A stretch of 64,000 nucleotides of DNA from Neorhizobium huautlense (GCF_030811685.1 NZ_JAUSRF010000002.1:248001-312000), one strand, 5' to 3'; shown: positions 16,183 to 27,252, counted from the first letter of the stretch. The notes: generated by a model from the letters alone, not told the origin. A program made the numbers and translations.

Positions 16183-17391
16183 ATGGTCGATACCATGAAC
16201 GCATCTCAAAATTCCGGTGCCAAGCGTGCCGTAAAGCTCGAAGCTGTCGAAGACGACAAGGCCGAAGCCCGCACGGAAGCCCCGGCCAATGCGCCGACAG
16301 CGCCCACGGCGACGGCTGCGGCAACCGCCGAGCAGAAAACCGAGCCGAAGAAAAAGAAGCGCGGTGTGGTTCTGCCGATCGTTGTGCTGGCGCTTCTCGC
16401 CGGTGGTGCATGGTATGGTTATGAATGGTGGACGACCGGCCGTTTTATGGTTTCCACCGATGATGCCTATATCGAAGGTGATATCGCCACGATCACGCCG
16501 AAGGTGACGGCCTTCGTTTCCAAGGTCAACGTCGTTGCCAACCAGCAGGTCAAGGCCGGCGACACACTGTTGACGCTTGATGACGGCGATTACCAGAATG
16601 CACTCGATCAGGCGAATGCCGCCATCGAAACGCAAAAACTGTCGCTGACGCGCATCGATGCGCAGATCGCCGCTGGCAATGCCAGTGTCGAGCAGGCTGA
16701 AGCCCAGCAGGTTGCCTTGCAGGCGGCCGTTCGCGGTGCCGAAATCACCCAGAAGCGTCAGGCCGAATTGCAGGCGAAGTCGGCCGGCACTGCCGCCGAT
16801 CTCGACAGCGCCAATATCGCGCTCGACCAGGCGAAGGCCAACCTTGTCGGTGGTCAGGCAGCCATTGCCAGCGCGCAGGCCAATATCAAGATCCTCGACG
16901 CCCAGAAGCGCGAAGCCGAGGGGCAGATCCGCACATTGGAACTGCAGCGCGACAAGGCGGCCCGCGATCTCTCCTTCACCATCCTGAAGGCGCCGTATGA
17001 CGGTGTCGTCGGCAATCGTTCGGTGCAGGAAGGCGATCTCGTTTCTTCCGGTCAGCGGCTGATGGCGCTGGTGCCGACACGCCAGCTTTATATCGACGCC
17101 AATTTCAAGGAAACGCAGATCCAGCATCTGGAGCCGGGCGCACACGTGAAGGTGCATGTCGATGCCTATAGCGACGATGCGATCACCGGCACGGTGGAGT
17201 CCATCTCGCCGGCCTCCGGCTCGGTCTTCTCGCTGCTGCCGCCGGAAAACGCCACGGGCAACTTTACCAAGATCATCCAGCGCGTGCCGGTGCGTATCGC
17301 CCTGCCGCAGGATGCGCTTGATAGCGGCCGTCTGCGCGCGGGCTTGAGCGTCGTCGTCGATGTCGACACGCGCACGGCACCGCAGAACTAA
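16183..17391 (+). CDS. emrA: EmrA/HlyD-type membrane fusion protein
   Basis: The 402-residue periplasmic adaptor links an inner-membrane MFS pump to an outer-membrane channel. It has a Lys/Ala-rich cytoplasmic N-terminus (about 1-58, ending EPKKKKRG), one transmembrane segment (about 60-80), a barrel-lipoyl region (about 90-135, FMVSTDDAYIEGDIATI), a long coiled-coil hairpin (about 135-265) and a second lipoyl/barrel half with APYDGVVGNRSVQEGDLV. ATG 16183 is used; ATG 16195 is possible. Neither has a clear ribosome site, and the operator lies only 21 bases away, so the mRNA may have almost no leader. Confidence 0.92.
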   Translation: MVDTMNASQNSGAKRAVKLEAVEDDKAEARTEAPANAPTAPTATAAATAEQKTEPKKKKRGVVLPIVVLALLAGGAWYGYEWWTTGRFMVSTDDAYIEGDIATITPKVTAFVSKVNVVANQQVKAGDTLLTLDDGDYQNALDQANAAIETQKLSLTRIDAQIAAGNASVEQAEAQQVALQAAVRGAEITQKRQAELQAKSAGTAADLDSANIALDQAKANLVGGQAAIASAQANIKILDAQKREAEGQIRTLELQRDKAARDLSFTILKAPYDGVVGNRSVQEGDLVSSGQRLMALVPTRQLYIDANFKETQIQHLEPGAHVKVHVDAYSDDAITGTVESISPASGSVFSLLPPENATGNFTKIIQRVPVRIALPQDALDSGRLRAGLSVVVDVDTRTAPQN

Positions 17392-17440
17392 GCACTGGCT
17401 CTGATGATCTAACGGCCCTTGATCGGGCGGAGGTGGTCCC

Positions 17441-19042
17441 ATGGCTGGGAGCGCAACGACAACTGCAGGATCTGCGCCTGCGGCAGCCATGCCGGCGGAT
17501 GCTCCCATGGACCGGAGAAAGCTGATCGCTTTTTTCGCCATGGTGCTCGGCATGTTCATGTCGATCCTCGATATCCAGATCGTTTCGGCATCCTTGTCGG
17601 AAATCCAGGCCGGCCTTTCCGCCGGTTCGGACGAGATCGGCTGGGTGCAGACATCCTACCTGATCGCGGAGGTCATCATGATCCCGCTTTCGGGCACGCT
17701 CGCGCGTATCGTCTCGACGCGGTATCTGTTCGCCTTTTCGGCGGCCGGTTTCACCATTGCCAGCGCGCTTTGCGCGACGGCGACGAATATCGACCAGATG
17801 ATCGTCTACCGCGCCATTCAGGGATTTATCGGCGGCGGCATGATCCCGTCGGTGTTTGCTGCGGCCTTCACGATCTTCCCGCCGTCGAAACGCGCCATCG
17901 TCTCGCCGATCATCGGCCTGATTGCCACGCTTGCGCCGACCATCGGACCGACGGTCGGCGGTTATCTGTCCCATGCCTTCTCGTGGCACTGGCTGTTTCT
18001 GGTCAACATCATTCCCGGCATCATCGTGTCGATCGTCACCTGGAATTTCATCGATTTCGACAAGCCCGAACTGTCGCTGTTCAAGAAATTCGACTGGTGG
18101 GGCCTTGCCGCCATGGGCGTGTTCCTCGGCGGGCTGGAATATGTGCTGGAAGAGGGCAATTCCAACGACTGGTTCAACGACCACATGATCGTCATCGGCG
18201 CGATCGCCTCGGGTATCGGTGCCATCGTGTTCTTCTACAGGGCCTTTACCTCGGAATTTCCGGTGGTGGACCTGACCGCCTTTGCCAACCGAAACTTTGC
18301 CTTCGGTTCGATCTTTTCCTTCGTCATGGGCATCGGGCTTTATGGCCTGACCTATATCTATCCGGTCTATCTCGGCCGCATCCGTGGTTATGACAGTCTG
18401 ATGATCGGCGAGACCATGTTCGTTTCGGGTCTGGCGATGTTCTTCACCGCGCCAATTGCGGGCAAGCTTTCGACCGTGATGGACCTGCGGGCGATGATGG
18501 TGATGGGCTTCATCAGCTTTGCTGCCGGCACCTATATCATGACCGGCATCACCGCCGACTGGGACTTCTATGAGCTGTTCATCCCGCAGATCCTGCGCGG
18601 TTTCGGGCTTATGATGTGCATGGTGCCGATCAACAATATCGCGCTTGGTACGTTGCCGCCCGCCCGTATCCGTGGTGCGTCCGGCCTGTTCAACCTGACG
18701 CGCAACCTCGGTGGTGCCGTCGGCCTGGCCATCATCAGCACGCTCCTGTCCAACCGTCAGGACGTGCATTACGAACGGCTGCGCGAAAACCTCGATTGGG
18801 GCAATCAGGCGGCGGTGAACCAGTTGAACAGCATGGCCGCCAATCTGAATTCCTACGGTCTCGATGGAGCAACAGGCGCCATCAAGCAGATGGTGCAGAT
18901 GGCAACCAAGCAGGCTGTGGTGATGTCGTTCAGTGATGTCTTCATGATCCTCACCGTGTTGTTCGGCATGATGATTTTGGGTGTTGCTGCAATCTCCAAG
19001 CCTGCGCCGCAAGGTGGCGGAGGTGGTGGCGGCGGCCACTGA
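17441..19042 (+). CDS. emrB: EmrB/QacA-type (DHA2) MFS multidrug efflux pump
   Basis: The 533-residue protein has about 14 transmembrane segments. The early segment contains DIQIVSASLSEIQAGL (motif D1-like, about residues 46-61) and LAPTIGPTVGGYLS (motif C of antiporters, about 166-179). A GGAGG site lies before ATG 17441, 49 bp behind the membrane-fusion gene, so the two form an operon. The protein ends in a run of glycines (APQGGGGGGGGGH). It should expel hydrophobic compounds by proton exchange with the EmrA-like adaptor; an outer-membrane partner is not in the window. Confidence 0.93.
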   Translation: MAGSATTTAGSAPAAAMPADAPMDRRKLIAFFAMVLGMFMSILDIQIVSASLSEIQAGLSAGSDEIGWVQTSYLIAEVIMIPLSGTLARIVSTRYLFAFSAAGFTIASALCATATNIDQMIVYRAIQGFIGGGMIPSVFAAAFTIFPPSKRAIVSPIIGLIATLAPTIGPTVGGYLSHAFSWHWLFLVNIIPGIIVSIVTWNFIDFDKPELSLFKKFDWWGLAAMGVFLGGLEYVLEEGNSNDWFNDHMIVIGAIASGIGAIVFFYRAFTSEFPVVDLTAFANRNFAFGSIFSFVMGIGLYGLTYIYPVYLGRIRGYDSLMIGETMFVSGLAMFFTAPIAGKLSTVMDLRAMMVMGFISFAAGTYIMTGITADWDFYELFIPQILRGFGLMMCMVPINNIALGTLPPARIRGASGLFNLTRNLGGAVGLAIISTLLSNRQDVHYERLRENLDWGNQAAVNQLNSMAANLNSYGLDGATGAIKQMVQMATKQAVVMSFSDVFMILTVLFGMMILGVAAISKPAPQGGGGGGGGH

Positions 19043-19068
19043 TTTATCGAAGAATCCACCGCGCGTAT

Positions 19069-19097
19069 CGGGGTCGCTGTTGTCTACAGCGGCCCCG
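19069..19097 (+). terminator. Terminator behind the efflux operon
   Basis: CGGGGTCGCTGT pairs with ACAGCGGCCCCG (one G-T pair) across a 5-base loop, followed by TTTTGCTGTTT. It separates the efflux operon from the pentose regulon. Confidence 0.85.
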
Positions 19098-19136
19098 TTT
19101 TGCTGTTTACGCCCGCTCCGCGCACCAAAAATCTGA

Positions 19137-19149
19137 TTTACGTACCTCA
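19137..19149. promoter_or_regulatory. Shared pentose-regulon operator TTTACGTACCTCA, copy 1 (regulator/xylB)
   Basis: The 13-mer lies 35 bases before the start codon of the LacI-type regulator. It recurs before xylA and before the ABC sugar operon, so it is probably the binding site of that regulator and gives autoregulation here. Confidence 0.7.
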
Positions 19150-19183
19150 GCTTTTTCGCTACCACACGGGCGGAGGAGTGCGC

Positions 19184-20209
19184 ATGAAGCCGACGGTCCA
19201 TGACATCGCCAGAAGTGCGGGCGTCAGCCTTGCCACCGTCGACCGTGTGCTGAACGCCCGGCCGGGCGTGCGCGAAGGCACACGCGTAAAGGTCGAGGAG
19301 GCGATTGCCGCCCTCGGTTATGTGCGCGATGTTGCTGCCGCCAATCTCGCCAAGAGCCGTGTTTATCCCTTCGTCTTCATCCTGCCGGTCAACGAAAACC
19401 CCTTCATGGCAGGCCTGCGCCGCGAGGTGGAAGAGGCGATTGCCCGTTCGGGTGTGGAGCGTACGCGGATTGAAGTGATCGATGTGCCGGCGCTGGAAAG
19501 TGCAGCCCTCGTTGCCGCGCTGGACAAGGTGGCGGCAGGCGATGCCGCCGGTGTCGCTTTCGTTGCCGTCGATGCGCCTGACGTGCGCGAGGCAGCGGGC
19601 CGTGTTGCCGCCGCCGGTATTCCGATGGTGACGCTGGTTTCCGATCTCAGCCAATCGCCGCGCGATCATTATGCCGGTATCGACAATATCGCCGCCGGGC
19701 GCACCGCCGCCACGCTGATGGGGCGCTTTCTAGGGGCGCGGCAAGGAAAAATCGTGCCGCTGGCCGGTTCCTTGATGGTGCGCGACCACCGCGAGCGTCT
19801 TGAAGGGTTTTCCGCCGTCATGGTGCAGGATTTTCCGCATTTTACGCTGCTTCCCGCTGTCGAAGGCAGGGATGACGCGGCGCTGGTGGAAAAGCTGATG
19901 GGCGATGTGCTGCGGCAGCATCCGGATATCTGTGGCATCTACAGTCTTGGTGCGGGCAATAGCGGTCTTCTGCCGGTGCTGGAAGCGCAGCCACTTTCGC
20001 CTGCGCCCGTGGTGATCCTGCACGAACTGACGCAAGCAACCGGTGCGGCTCTGCAAAACGGCACCATTGACGCCGTGCTCAACCAGGATGCCGGGCACGA
20101 GGTGCGCAGCGCCATTCGCGTCTTGAAGGCGAAGGCCGATGGCCTACCTGTCATCGCCGCGCAGGAACGTATTCGCATAGACATTTTCTTGAAGGACAAC
20201 CTGCCGTAA
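19184..20209 (+). CDS. LacI-family transcriptional regulator of the xylose genes
   Basis: The 341-residue protein starts at ATG 19184 with GGAGGAG upstream. It has a LacI helix-turn-helix at the very N-terminus (TVHDIARSAGVSLATVDRVL, residues 3-22) followed by a periplasmic-binding-protein-like ligand domain. It is 22 bp upstream of xylB, so the two are co-transcribed. This is the LacI-type xylose regulator style of rhizobia, unlike the AraC-type XylR of enterics. The ligand, probably xylose or a derivative, is inferred from context. Confidence 0.88.
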   Translation: MKPTVHDIARSAGVSLATVDRVLNARPGVREGTRVKVEEAIAALGYVRDVAAANLAKSRVYPFVFILPVNENPFMAGLRREVEEAIARSGVERTRIEVIDVPALESAALVAALDKVAAGDAAGVAFVAVDAPDVREAAGRVAAAGIPMVTLVSDLSQSPRDHYAGIDNIAAGRTAATLMGRFLGARQGKIVPLAGSLMVRDHRERLEGFSAVMVQDFPHFTLLPAVEGRDDAALVEKLMGDVLRQHPDICGIYSLGAGNSGLLPVLEAQPLSPAPVVILHELTQATGAALQNGTIDAVLNQDAGHEVRSAIRVLKAKADGLPVIAAQERIRIDIFLKDNLP

Positions 20210-20231
20210 CGGCGGGAGGAAAGGAAACAGC

Positions 20232-21686
20232 ATGTATCTCGGTCTCGATCTCGGCACGTCCGGCGTCAAGGCGCTGCTTATCGATGGCGATCAGAAGATC
20301 ATCGGTTCGGCCAATGGTTCGCTCGATGTGTCGCGTCCGCATCCCGGCTGGTCGGAACAGGACCCGGAGCACTGGGTGCGTGCCACCAAGGAAGCGGTTG
20401 CCGGGCTGAAACAAAAGTTCCCGAAGGAACTGGCGGCAGTCAAAGGCATCGGCCTTTCCGGCCAGATGCATGGCGCGACGCTGCTGGATGCCGATGACAA
20501 GGTTTTGCGCCCCTGCATCCTGTGGAACGACACGCGTTCACACAAGGAAGCAGCCGCGCTCGATGCCAATCCGATCTTCCGCAAGCTGACCGGCAATATC
20601 GTATTCCCCGGGTTCACCGCGCCAAAACTGGCATGGGTGAAGAACAACGAGCCCGACATCTTTGCCAAGGTCGCCAAGGTGCTTTTGCCGAAAGACTTTT
20701 TGCGTCTTTGGCTGACCGGCGAGCATATTTCGGAAATGTCCGATTCCGCTGGCACTTCCTGGCTCGACACCGGTGCTCGCAAATGGTCGGCGGAGCTTCT
20801 GGCTGCGACCGATCTTTCCGAAAAGCAGATGCCGTCGCTGGTGGAAGGCACGGATCAGGCGGGAAAACTGCGCGGCGAACTGCTTGCCGAATGGGGCATG
20901 GCGGACGGTGTCGTCGTTGCCGGCGGGGCAGGGGACAATGCCGCGTCTGCCATCGGCATGGGTACGGTCAGCCACGGCGCTGCCTTCGTGTCGCTCGGCA
21001 CATCCGGTGTGCTGTTTGCCGCCACCGACAGCTACCTGCCGAAGCCGGAAAGCGCCGTGCATGCCTTCTGCCACGCGCTACCGAAAACGTGGCACCAGAT
21101 GGGTGTCATCCTTTCGGCCACCGATGCGCTCAACTGGCATTCGGAGGTCAGCGGCAAGCCCGCCGCCGATCTGGTGGCGGAACTCGGCGAGACGCTGAAG
21201 GCGCCGTCCGGCGTGACCTTCCTGCCGTATCTTTCCGGCGAACGCACGCCGCACAACGATGCCGTCATTCGTGGTGCCTTCCTCGGTCTGGAACATGAAT
21301 CGAGCCGTGCGGTGCTGACGCAGGCCGTGCTGGAAGGCGTCACCTTCGCCATCCGTGACAATCTCGAAGCGCTGAAATCGGCGGGCACGCAGATCGAACG
21401 GGTCACCGCCATCGGCGGCGGTTCGCGCTCGCGCTACTGGCTGGCCTCGATCGCCACCTCGCTCGGCGTGCCGGTGGATATTCCGGCCGATGGCGATTTC
21501 GGTGCCGCTTTCGGTGCAGCCCGTCTTGGCCTGATTGCTGCCACGGGTGCCGATCCGGTTGCCGTCTGCACCGCACCGAAGACGGAAACGACCATCGATC
21601 CGGTCTCCGGCCTGAGCGAGGGTTATGAGGCGGCCTACGCCCGTTACCGCGCAGCGTATCCAGCCATCCGGGCGTTGGCCGGCTGA
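20232..21686 (+). CDS. xylB: Xylulokinase
   Basis: The enzyme phosphorylates D-xylulose to xylulose-5-phosphate with ATP. The 484-residue protein is of the FGGY kinase family: phosphate-1 loop GLDLGTSGVK at the N-terminus with Asp6, GLSGQMHGATLLD (about 74-86), and the catalytic Asp near residue 235 in GGAGDNAASAIG. AIGGGSRSRYWLASI (about 396-410) is the ATP/adenosine region. GGGAGGAAAGG precedes ATG 20232. It is co-transcribed with the LacI regulator. Its product can feed transaldolase in this window. Confidence 0.95.
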   Translation: MYLGLDLGTSGVKALLIDGDQKIIGSANGSLDVSRPHPGWSEQDPEHWVRATKEAVAGLKQKFPKELAAVKGIGLSGQMHGATLLDADDKVLRPCILWNDTRSHKEAAALDANPIFRKLTGNIVFPGFTAPKLAWVKNNEPDIFAKVAKVLLPKDFLRLWLTGEHISEMSDSAGTSWLDTGARKWSAELLAATDLSEKQMPSLVEGTDQAGKLRGELLAEWGMADGVVVAGGAGDNAASAIGMGTVSHGAAFVSLGTSGVLFAATDSYLPKPESAVHAFCHALPKTWHQMGVILSATDALNWHSEVSGKPAADLVAELGETLKAPSGVTFLPYLSGERTPHNDAVIRGAFLGLEHESSRAVLTQAVLEGVTFAIRDNLEALKSAGTQIERVTAIGGGSRSRYWLASIATSLGVPVDIPADGDFGAAFGAARLGLIAATGADPVAVCTAPKTETTIDPVSGLSEGYEAAYARYRAAYPAIRALAG

Positions 21687-21789
21687 TTTCTCAACGGAGC
21701 GATCCCCTCACGCGGTGAGTGCCGAAACCTCACCGCCAAATGATCTCAAAACTGAATATCGCTGCCCTGCGGCGACTTTTATCTTGCAA

Positions 21790-21826
21790 TGAGGTACGTA
21801 CGTCATATTATGATTTACGTACCTCA
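21790..21826. promoter_or_regulatory. Shared pentose-regulon operator, paired copy before xylA
   Basis: TGAGGTACGTA (21790-21800) and TACGTACCTCA (21816-21826) form an 11-bp perfect inverted repeat with 15 bases between. The right arm belongs to the shared 13-mer TTTACGTACCTCA (21814-21826). It lies 47 bases before the xylA start. The facing half makes this the most complete of the three sites. Confidence 0.75.
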
Positions 21827-21873
21827 AATTTATGCATAAACATTGCAGTCATCTTTTCAGGGAGGAGACCCAT

Positions 21874-23184
21874 ATGAAAACCGGCTTTTTCGGCGATATC
21901 CAGAAGATCAAATATGAAGGCCCGGACAGCACCAATCCGCTGGCCTATCGTTTCTACAATCCCGACGAGATCGTCGCCGGCAAGCGGCTGGAGGATCATC
22001 TTCGTTTCGCTGTCGCCTATTGGCATTCGTTTGCCTGGGAAGGCGGCGACCCCTTTGGCGGCCGCACGTTCGATCGCCCCTGGTACGACGGCGAGATGGA
22101 GAAGGCCAAGCTGAAGGCCGATGTCGCCTTCGAAATGTTCTCGCTGCTCGGCGCGCCCTATTACTGCTTCCACGATGCCGACGTGCGTCCCGAAGGCAAG
22201 ACCTTTGCAGAAAACACGAAGAACCTCGAAGAGATCGTCGACTACTTTGCCCAAAAGCAGGAAGAGACCGGCGTAAAGCTGCTTTGGGGCACGGCCAACC
22301 TGTTCTCCAACCGCCGTTTCATGTCGGGCGCATCCACCAATCCCGACCCGGATGTGTTTGCTTATTCGGCTGCCACCATCAAGACCTGCATGGACGCCAC
22401 GCAGAAACTTGGCGGCGAAAACTATGTTCTGTGGGGCGGTCGCGAGGGTTACGAAACGCTGCTCAACACCGACCTTTCCCGCGAATTCGACCAGATGGCG
22501 CGCATGCTGCACATGGTGGTCGATTACAAGCACAAGATCGGCTTCAAGGGCGCCATTCTCGTCGAGCCGAAACCGCAGGAACCGACCAAACACCAGTACG
22601 ATTACGACGTCGCCACGGTCTACGGTTTCTTGAAGAAATACGGCCTCGAAAACGAGGTGAAGATGAATATTGAACAGGGCCACGCCATTCTGGCCGGCCA
22701 CACGTTCGAGCATGAACTGGCGCTCGCCAATGCGCACGGCATCTTCGGTTCGATCGACATGAACCGCAACGACTACCAGTCCGGCTGGGATACCGACCAG
22801 TTCCCCAACAATGTGCCGGAAATGGCGCTCGCCTATTATCAGGTCCTGCTGGCGGGCGGCTTCACCACCGGTGGCACCAATTTCGACAGCAAACTGCGCC
22901 GCCAGTCGATCGATCCCGAAGATCTGCTGATCGGCCATATCGGCGGTATGGATTCTTGCGCGCGCGGTCTGAAAGCTGCGGCGAAGATGCTGGAGGATGG
23001 CGCGCTGTCGAAGCCGCTGGCCGAGCGTTATGCCAAGTGGGACAGCCCGGACGCGCAAAAGATGTTGCGCGGTGAGTACAAGCTGGAAGAGCTTGCCGCC
23101 AAGGTGGAGCGCGAAAACATCAATCCCGAGCCGAAATCGGGTCGTCAGGAATTTCTGGAAAACGTCGTCAACCGTTACGTTTGA
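21874..23184 (+). CDS. xylA: Xylose isomerase
   Basis: The enzyme interconverts D-xylose and D-xylulose using two divalent metals. The 436-residue length and sequence fit the group II (long) enzymes such as E. coli XylA. The catalytic His is at residue 100 and Asp at 103 in [10 protein letters not shown]. Metal-binding regions are seen at [17 protein letters not shown] and [24 protein letters not shown] precedes ATG 21874. It has its own promoter with a regulator site, about 190 bp behind xylB. Confidence 0.97.
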   Translation: MKTGFFGDIQKIKYEGPDSTNPLAYRFYNPDEIVAGKRLEDHLRFAVAYWHSFAWEGGDPFGGRTFDRPWYDGEMEKAKLKADVAFEMFSLLGAPYYCFHDADVRPEGKTFAENTKNLEEIVDYFAQKQEETGVKLLWGTANLFSNRRFMSGASTNPDPDVFAYSAATIKTCMDATQKLGGENYVLWGGREGYETLLNTDLSREFDQMARMLHMVVDYKHKIGFKGAILVEPKPQEPTKHQYDYDVATVYGFLKKYGLENEVKMNIEQGHAILAGHTFEHELALANAHGIFGSIDMNRNDYQSGWDTDQFPNNVPEMALAYYQVLLAGGFTTGGTNFDSKLRRQSIDPEDLLIGHIGGMDSCARGLKAAAKMLEDGALSKPLAERYAKWDSPDAQKMLRGEYKLEELAAKVERENINPEPKSGRQEFLENVVNRYV

Positions 23185-23200
23185 TCGGCGGCTAAAGCGC

Positions 23201-23239
23201 ATTTACGGGCAGAAACGAAATTCGTTTCTGCCCGTAAAT
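23201..23239. terminator. 39-bp near-perfect palindrome behind xylA, probable terminator
   Basis: Two 19-base arms beginning ATTTACGGGCAGAAACGAA are exact inverted repeats around a single A. The hairpin is unusually long and symmetric, with no long T-run after it. It lies 17 bp past the xylA stop. From 23240 to 23448 I see no gene or further clear motif, only AT-rich promoter-like DNA. Confidence 0.6.
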
Positions 23240-23448
23240 ATTTGAAGTTCATAATAGGCTGACCCGCGCCAGAAGCCCGACGCCTCTCATGAAGAGGGTC
23301 CGCCGCGCCGGGCCTCGGCTGCGATTTCAGTCAAATGCAATTTATATTAGAATAAACTAATTCGTCAACGGAAATGCGCGCAAAGATTGTTGATAATCTG
23401 TCATCTTATGTGCTCACATTTGGTTGAGGCTTGATCAACAATTCCTGC

Positions 23449-23461
23449 TTTACGTACCTCA
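23449..23461. promoter_or_regulatory. Shared pentose-regulon operator TTTACGTACCTCA, copy 3 (ABC sugar operon)
   Basis: This is the third exact copy of the 13-mer, 37 bases before the small leader ORF that begins the ABC transporter operon. It links the transporter to the xylA/xylB regulator. Confidence 0.7.
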
Positions 23462-23498
23462 TAATCTTGGCTAGCCTCCACATTCAGGAGGACTATCA

Positions 23499-23587
23499 AT
23501 GCATTCGACCGCTTGCGAGGAGGCTGGCGTTCGATCTGCGTTTCCGTTTAAACGCGTATCGACGCATCTGAATTTGGTGGCCTGCCC

Positions 23588-23591
<4 letters not shown>
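23499..23591 (+). CDS. 30-aa leader ORF coupled to the sugar ABC ATPase
   Basis: ATG 23499 has a strong AGGAGG (23486-23491) seven bases upstream. The frame codes for 30 residues (MHSTACEEAGVRSAFPF...) and stops at TGA 23589-23591, overlapping the ATG of the ATPase gene (23588) as ATGA. The ATPase start itself has only a weak GGTGG site, so its translation probably depends on ribosomes finishing this ORF. The peptide has two Cys and no known motif. It may have no function beyond coupling. Confidence 0.5.
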
Positions 23592-25125
<1,534 letters not shown>

Positions 25126-25129
<4 letters not shown>

Positions 25130-26127
25130 ACGCGGTGGCAACGGACACGACCAAGGCGCCAAAGACCTCAAAAGACTGGGACATGGCCGCAATCGCGCCC
25201 TTCGTGGCGCTGGCGCTGCTGCTGGTGCTCGGGTATTTCGCCAACCCGAATTTCGTATCGGTCGCCAATCTCACCAATGTCATCACCCGCAGCGCCTTCA
25301 TCGCCATCATCGCGCTGGGTGCCACCTATGTGATTTCATCGGGAGGGCTCGATCTTTCTGTCGGCGCGATGGTGGCTTTTGTCGCCAGCCTGATGATCCT
25401 GTTCATGAATTCCGGCGCGGTCGCCGATCCGATGCTGATGCTGATTACGGCGATGATGCTCGCGCTGATCCTTGGTGCTGCCTGCGGCTTGACCAACGGT
25501 TTGATCACCACGGTCGGCAAGATCGAGCCATTTATCGCCACGCTCGGCATGATGGGCATTTATCGCGGCCTGACGACATGGCTGAGCCAAGGCGGCTCGA
25601 TCACCGTGCGCGACCGCGAATTGCAGCAGCTGTATCGCCCGGTCTATTTCGGCGATGTGTTCGGCATGCCGATCCCGATCATCGTGATTTTCGTGACCGC
25701 TGCCATCGCCGCTTTCGTGCTTTATCGCACCCGGTATGGCCGTCATGTGATTGCCGTCGGGTCCAATGAAGAAGTGGCGCGCTATTCCGGCATTTCCGTC
25801 AAAAAGGTGCGCACGATTGCCTATATCATTCAGGGCCTGTGCGTTGCCGTTGCCGTGATCATCTATGTGCCGCGTCTGGGTTCGACCTCGGCAACGACCG
25901 GCATTCTGTGGGAATTGCAGGCGATCACCGCCGTCGTTGTTGGTGGCACGGCGCTTCGGGGTGGCGTCGGCCGTATCTGGGGCACGATCTGCGGGGCGTT
26001 CATTCTGGAAATTGTCGGCAACATCATGCTGCTTTCCAATTTTGTCAGCGAATATCTGATCGGCGCGATCCAGGGAGCGATCATCATCATCGCCATGCTG
26101 GTACAGCGTACGCTGATGCGGAAATAG
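25126..26127 (+). CDS. Sugar ABC transporter permease (RbsC/XylH type)
   Basis: The 333-residue polytopic protein is of the BPD_transp_2 family, with about eight to ten hydrophobic segments and the conserved SSGGLDLSVGAMVAFV stretch (about residues 66-81). The start overlaps the ATPase stop by 4 bp. A single permease gene implies a homodimeric channel, as in RbsABC. The GGTALRGGVGRIWGT region (about 273-287) is the coupling segment that meets the ATPase. Confidence 0.93.
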
Positions 26128-26206
26128 CGGGTTTTAGGGTTACGCCGGGCCATCTGGGGCGGGTCCGGTCGGGAGGAGAGACCCCGTTCATCTTGGGAGA
26201 GAGAAC

Positions 26207-27172
26207 ATGCGCAGAAGAACTTTTGGGATTGCCGCAGCGGCACTGGCCGCCTCGGTGGTGATGGCACCCACGCTCAGCTGGGCGCAGGAAGCAAAAAAGG
26301 TAACGATCGGCGTGTCCATTCCGGCGGCCGACCATGGCTGGACGGCTGGCGTGGTGTTCCATGCCGAACGTGTCGCCAAGCTGTTGATGACCGAACATCC
26401 GGGGCTCAACGTCATCGTGAAAACATCGGCAGATCCGGCAAGCCAGGCCAATGCCGTGCAGGATCTGGCCGTTCAGGGCATCGATGCGCTGGTCATCCTG
26501 CCGACCGATCCGGATCAGCTGGTTTCGGCCATCCAGCAGGTCAAGGATGACGGAAAATTCGTGGCGCTGGTCGACCGCGCGCCTTCCGTCAACGACAACA
26601 CCATCCGCGATCTCTATGTGGCCGGCAACAATCCGGCGCTTGGTGAAGTCGCCGGCAAATACATTGCCGAAACCACGCCGGAAGCCGAAGTCGTCATCAT
26701 TCGCGGCCTGCCGATCCCGATCGACCAGCAGCGTCAGGACGGTTTCGACAAGGGCATCGAAGGCTCGAAAGTCAAGGTTCTCGATCGCCAGTACGGCAAC
26801 TGGAGCCGCGACGACGCCTTTCGCGTGATGCAGGATTATCTCACCAAATATCCGAAGATCGACGTGGTCTGGTGCCAGGATGACGACATGGCTGTCGGCG
26901 TGCTGGAGGCCATCGAGCAGGCCAAGCGCACCGACATCCAGTATGTCGTCGGTGGTGCCGGTTCCAAGGACATGATCAAGCGCGTCATGGATGGCGACAA
27001 GATGATGCCGGTCGACGTGCTTTACCCGCCGGCCATGGTGGCGACAGCCATGCAGCTCACGGCCGGCGGTTTCTACGATCAGGTCCCGGTCAGCGGCGAA
27101 TACATTCTCGATGCCACGCTGGTGACCAAGGATAACGCCAAGGAATTCTATTTCCCTGACTCGCCGTTCTGA
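26207..27172 (+). CDS. Periplasmic sugar-binding protein (peripla_BP_4 type)
   Basis: The 321-residue protein has a signal peptide cleaved after SWA (residue 26) and a ribose/galactose-binding-protein-like fold: VTIGVSIPAADHGWTAGVV, DALVILPTDPDQLV and VWCQDDDMAVGVLEAI are typical cluster B segments. It is third in the ABC operon, 79 bp after the permease, with GGGAGAGAG before ATG 26207. It captures the sugar and delivers it to the permease. The exact sugar is not determined by sequence. Confidence 0.92.
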   Translation: MRRRTFGIAAAALAASVVMAPTLSWAQEAKKVTIGVSIPAADHGWTAGVVFHAERVAKLLMTEHPGLNVIVKTSADPASQANAVQDLAVQGIDALVILPTDPDQLVSAIQQVKDDGKFVALVDRAPSVNDNTIRDLYVAGNNPALGEVAGKYIAETTPEAEVVIIRGLPIPIDQQRQDGFDKGIEGSKVKVLDRQYGNWSRDDAFRVMQDYLTKYPKIDVVWCQDDDMAVGVLEAIEQAKRTDIQYVVGGAGSKDMIKRVMDGDKMMPVDVLYPPAMVATAMQLTAGGFYDQVPVSGEYILDATLVTKDNAKEFYFPDSPF

Positions 27173-27183
27173 CCGGCCTTTTT

Positions 27184-27215
27184 CGAGCGCGCATGGTTGT
27201 TTGCCGGCGCGCTCG
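27184..27215 (+). terminator. Intercistronic hairpin behind the binding-protein gene
   Basis: CGAGCGCGC pairs with GCGCGCTCG (9 bp, 14-base loop). There is no T-tail, and the operon seems to continue. Such hairpins often protect the binding-protein mRNA or reduce readthrough. Confidence 0.6.
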
Positions 27216-27252
27216 TTCCATGTTCTGAAGTGTATAAGCGGAGGTATTTTTG

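Noticed and set aside
17273..19669. A 798-codon open frame on the minus strand across the efflux genes.
   Set aside because: It is antisense to clear EmrA/EmrB sequence, is rich in His/Arg/Asp/Gly as expected from the complement of GC-rich codons, and has no domain or ribosome site.
21808..23202. A 464-codon minus-strand frame over xylA.
   Set aside because: xylA is unmistakable, and the antisense frame has no start signal or motif.
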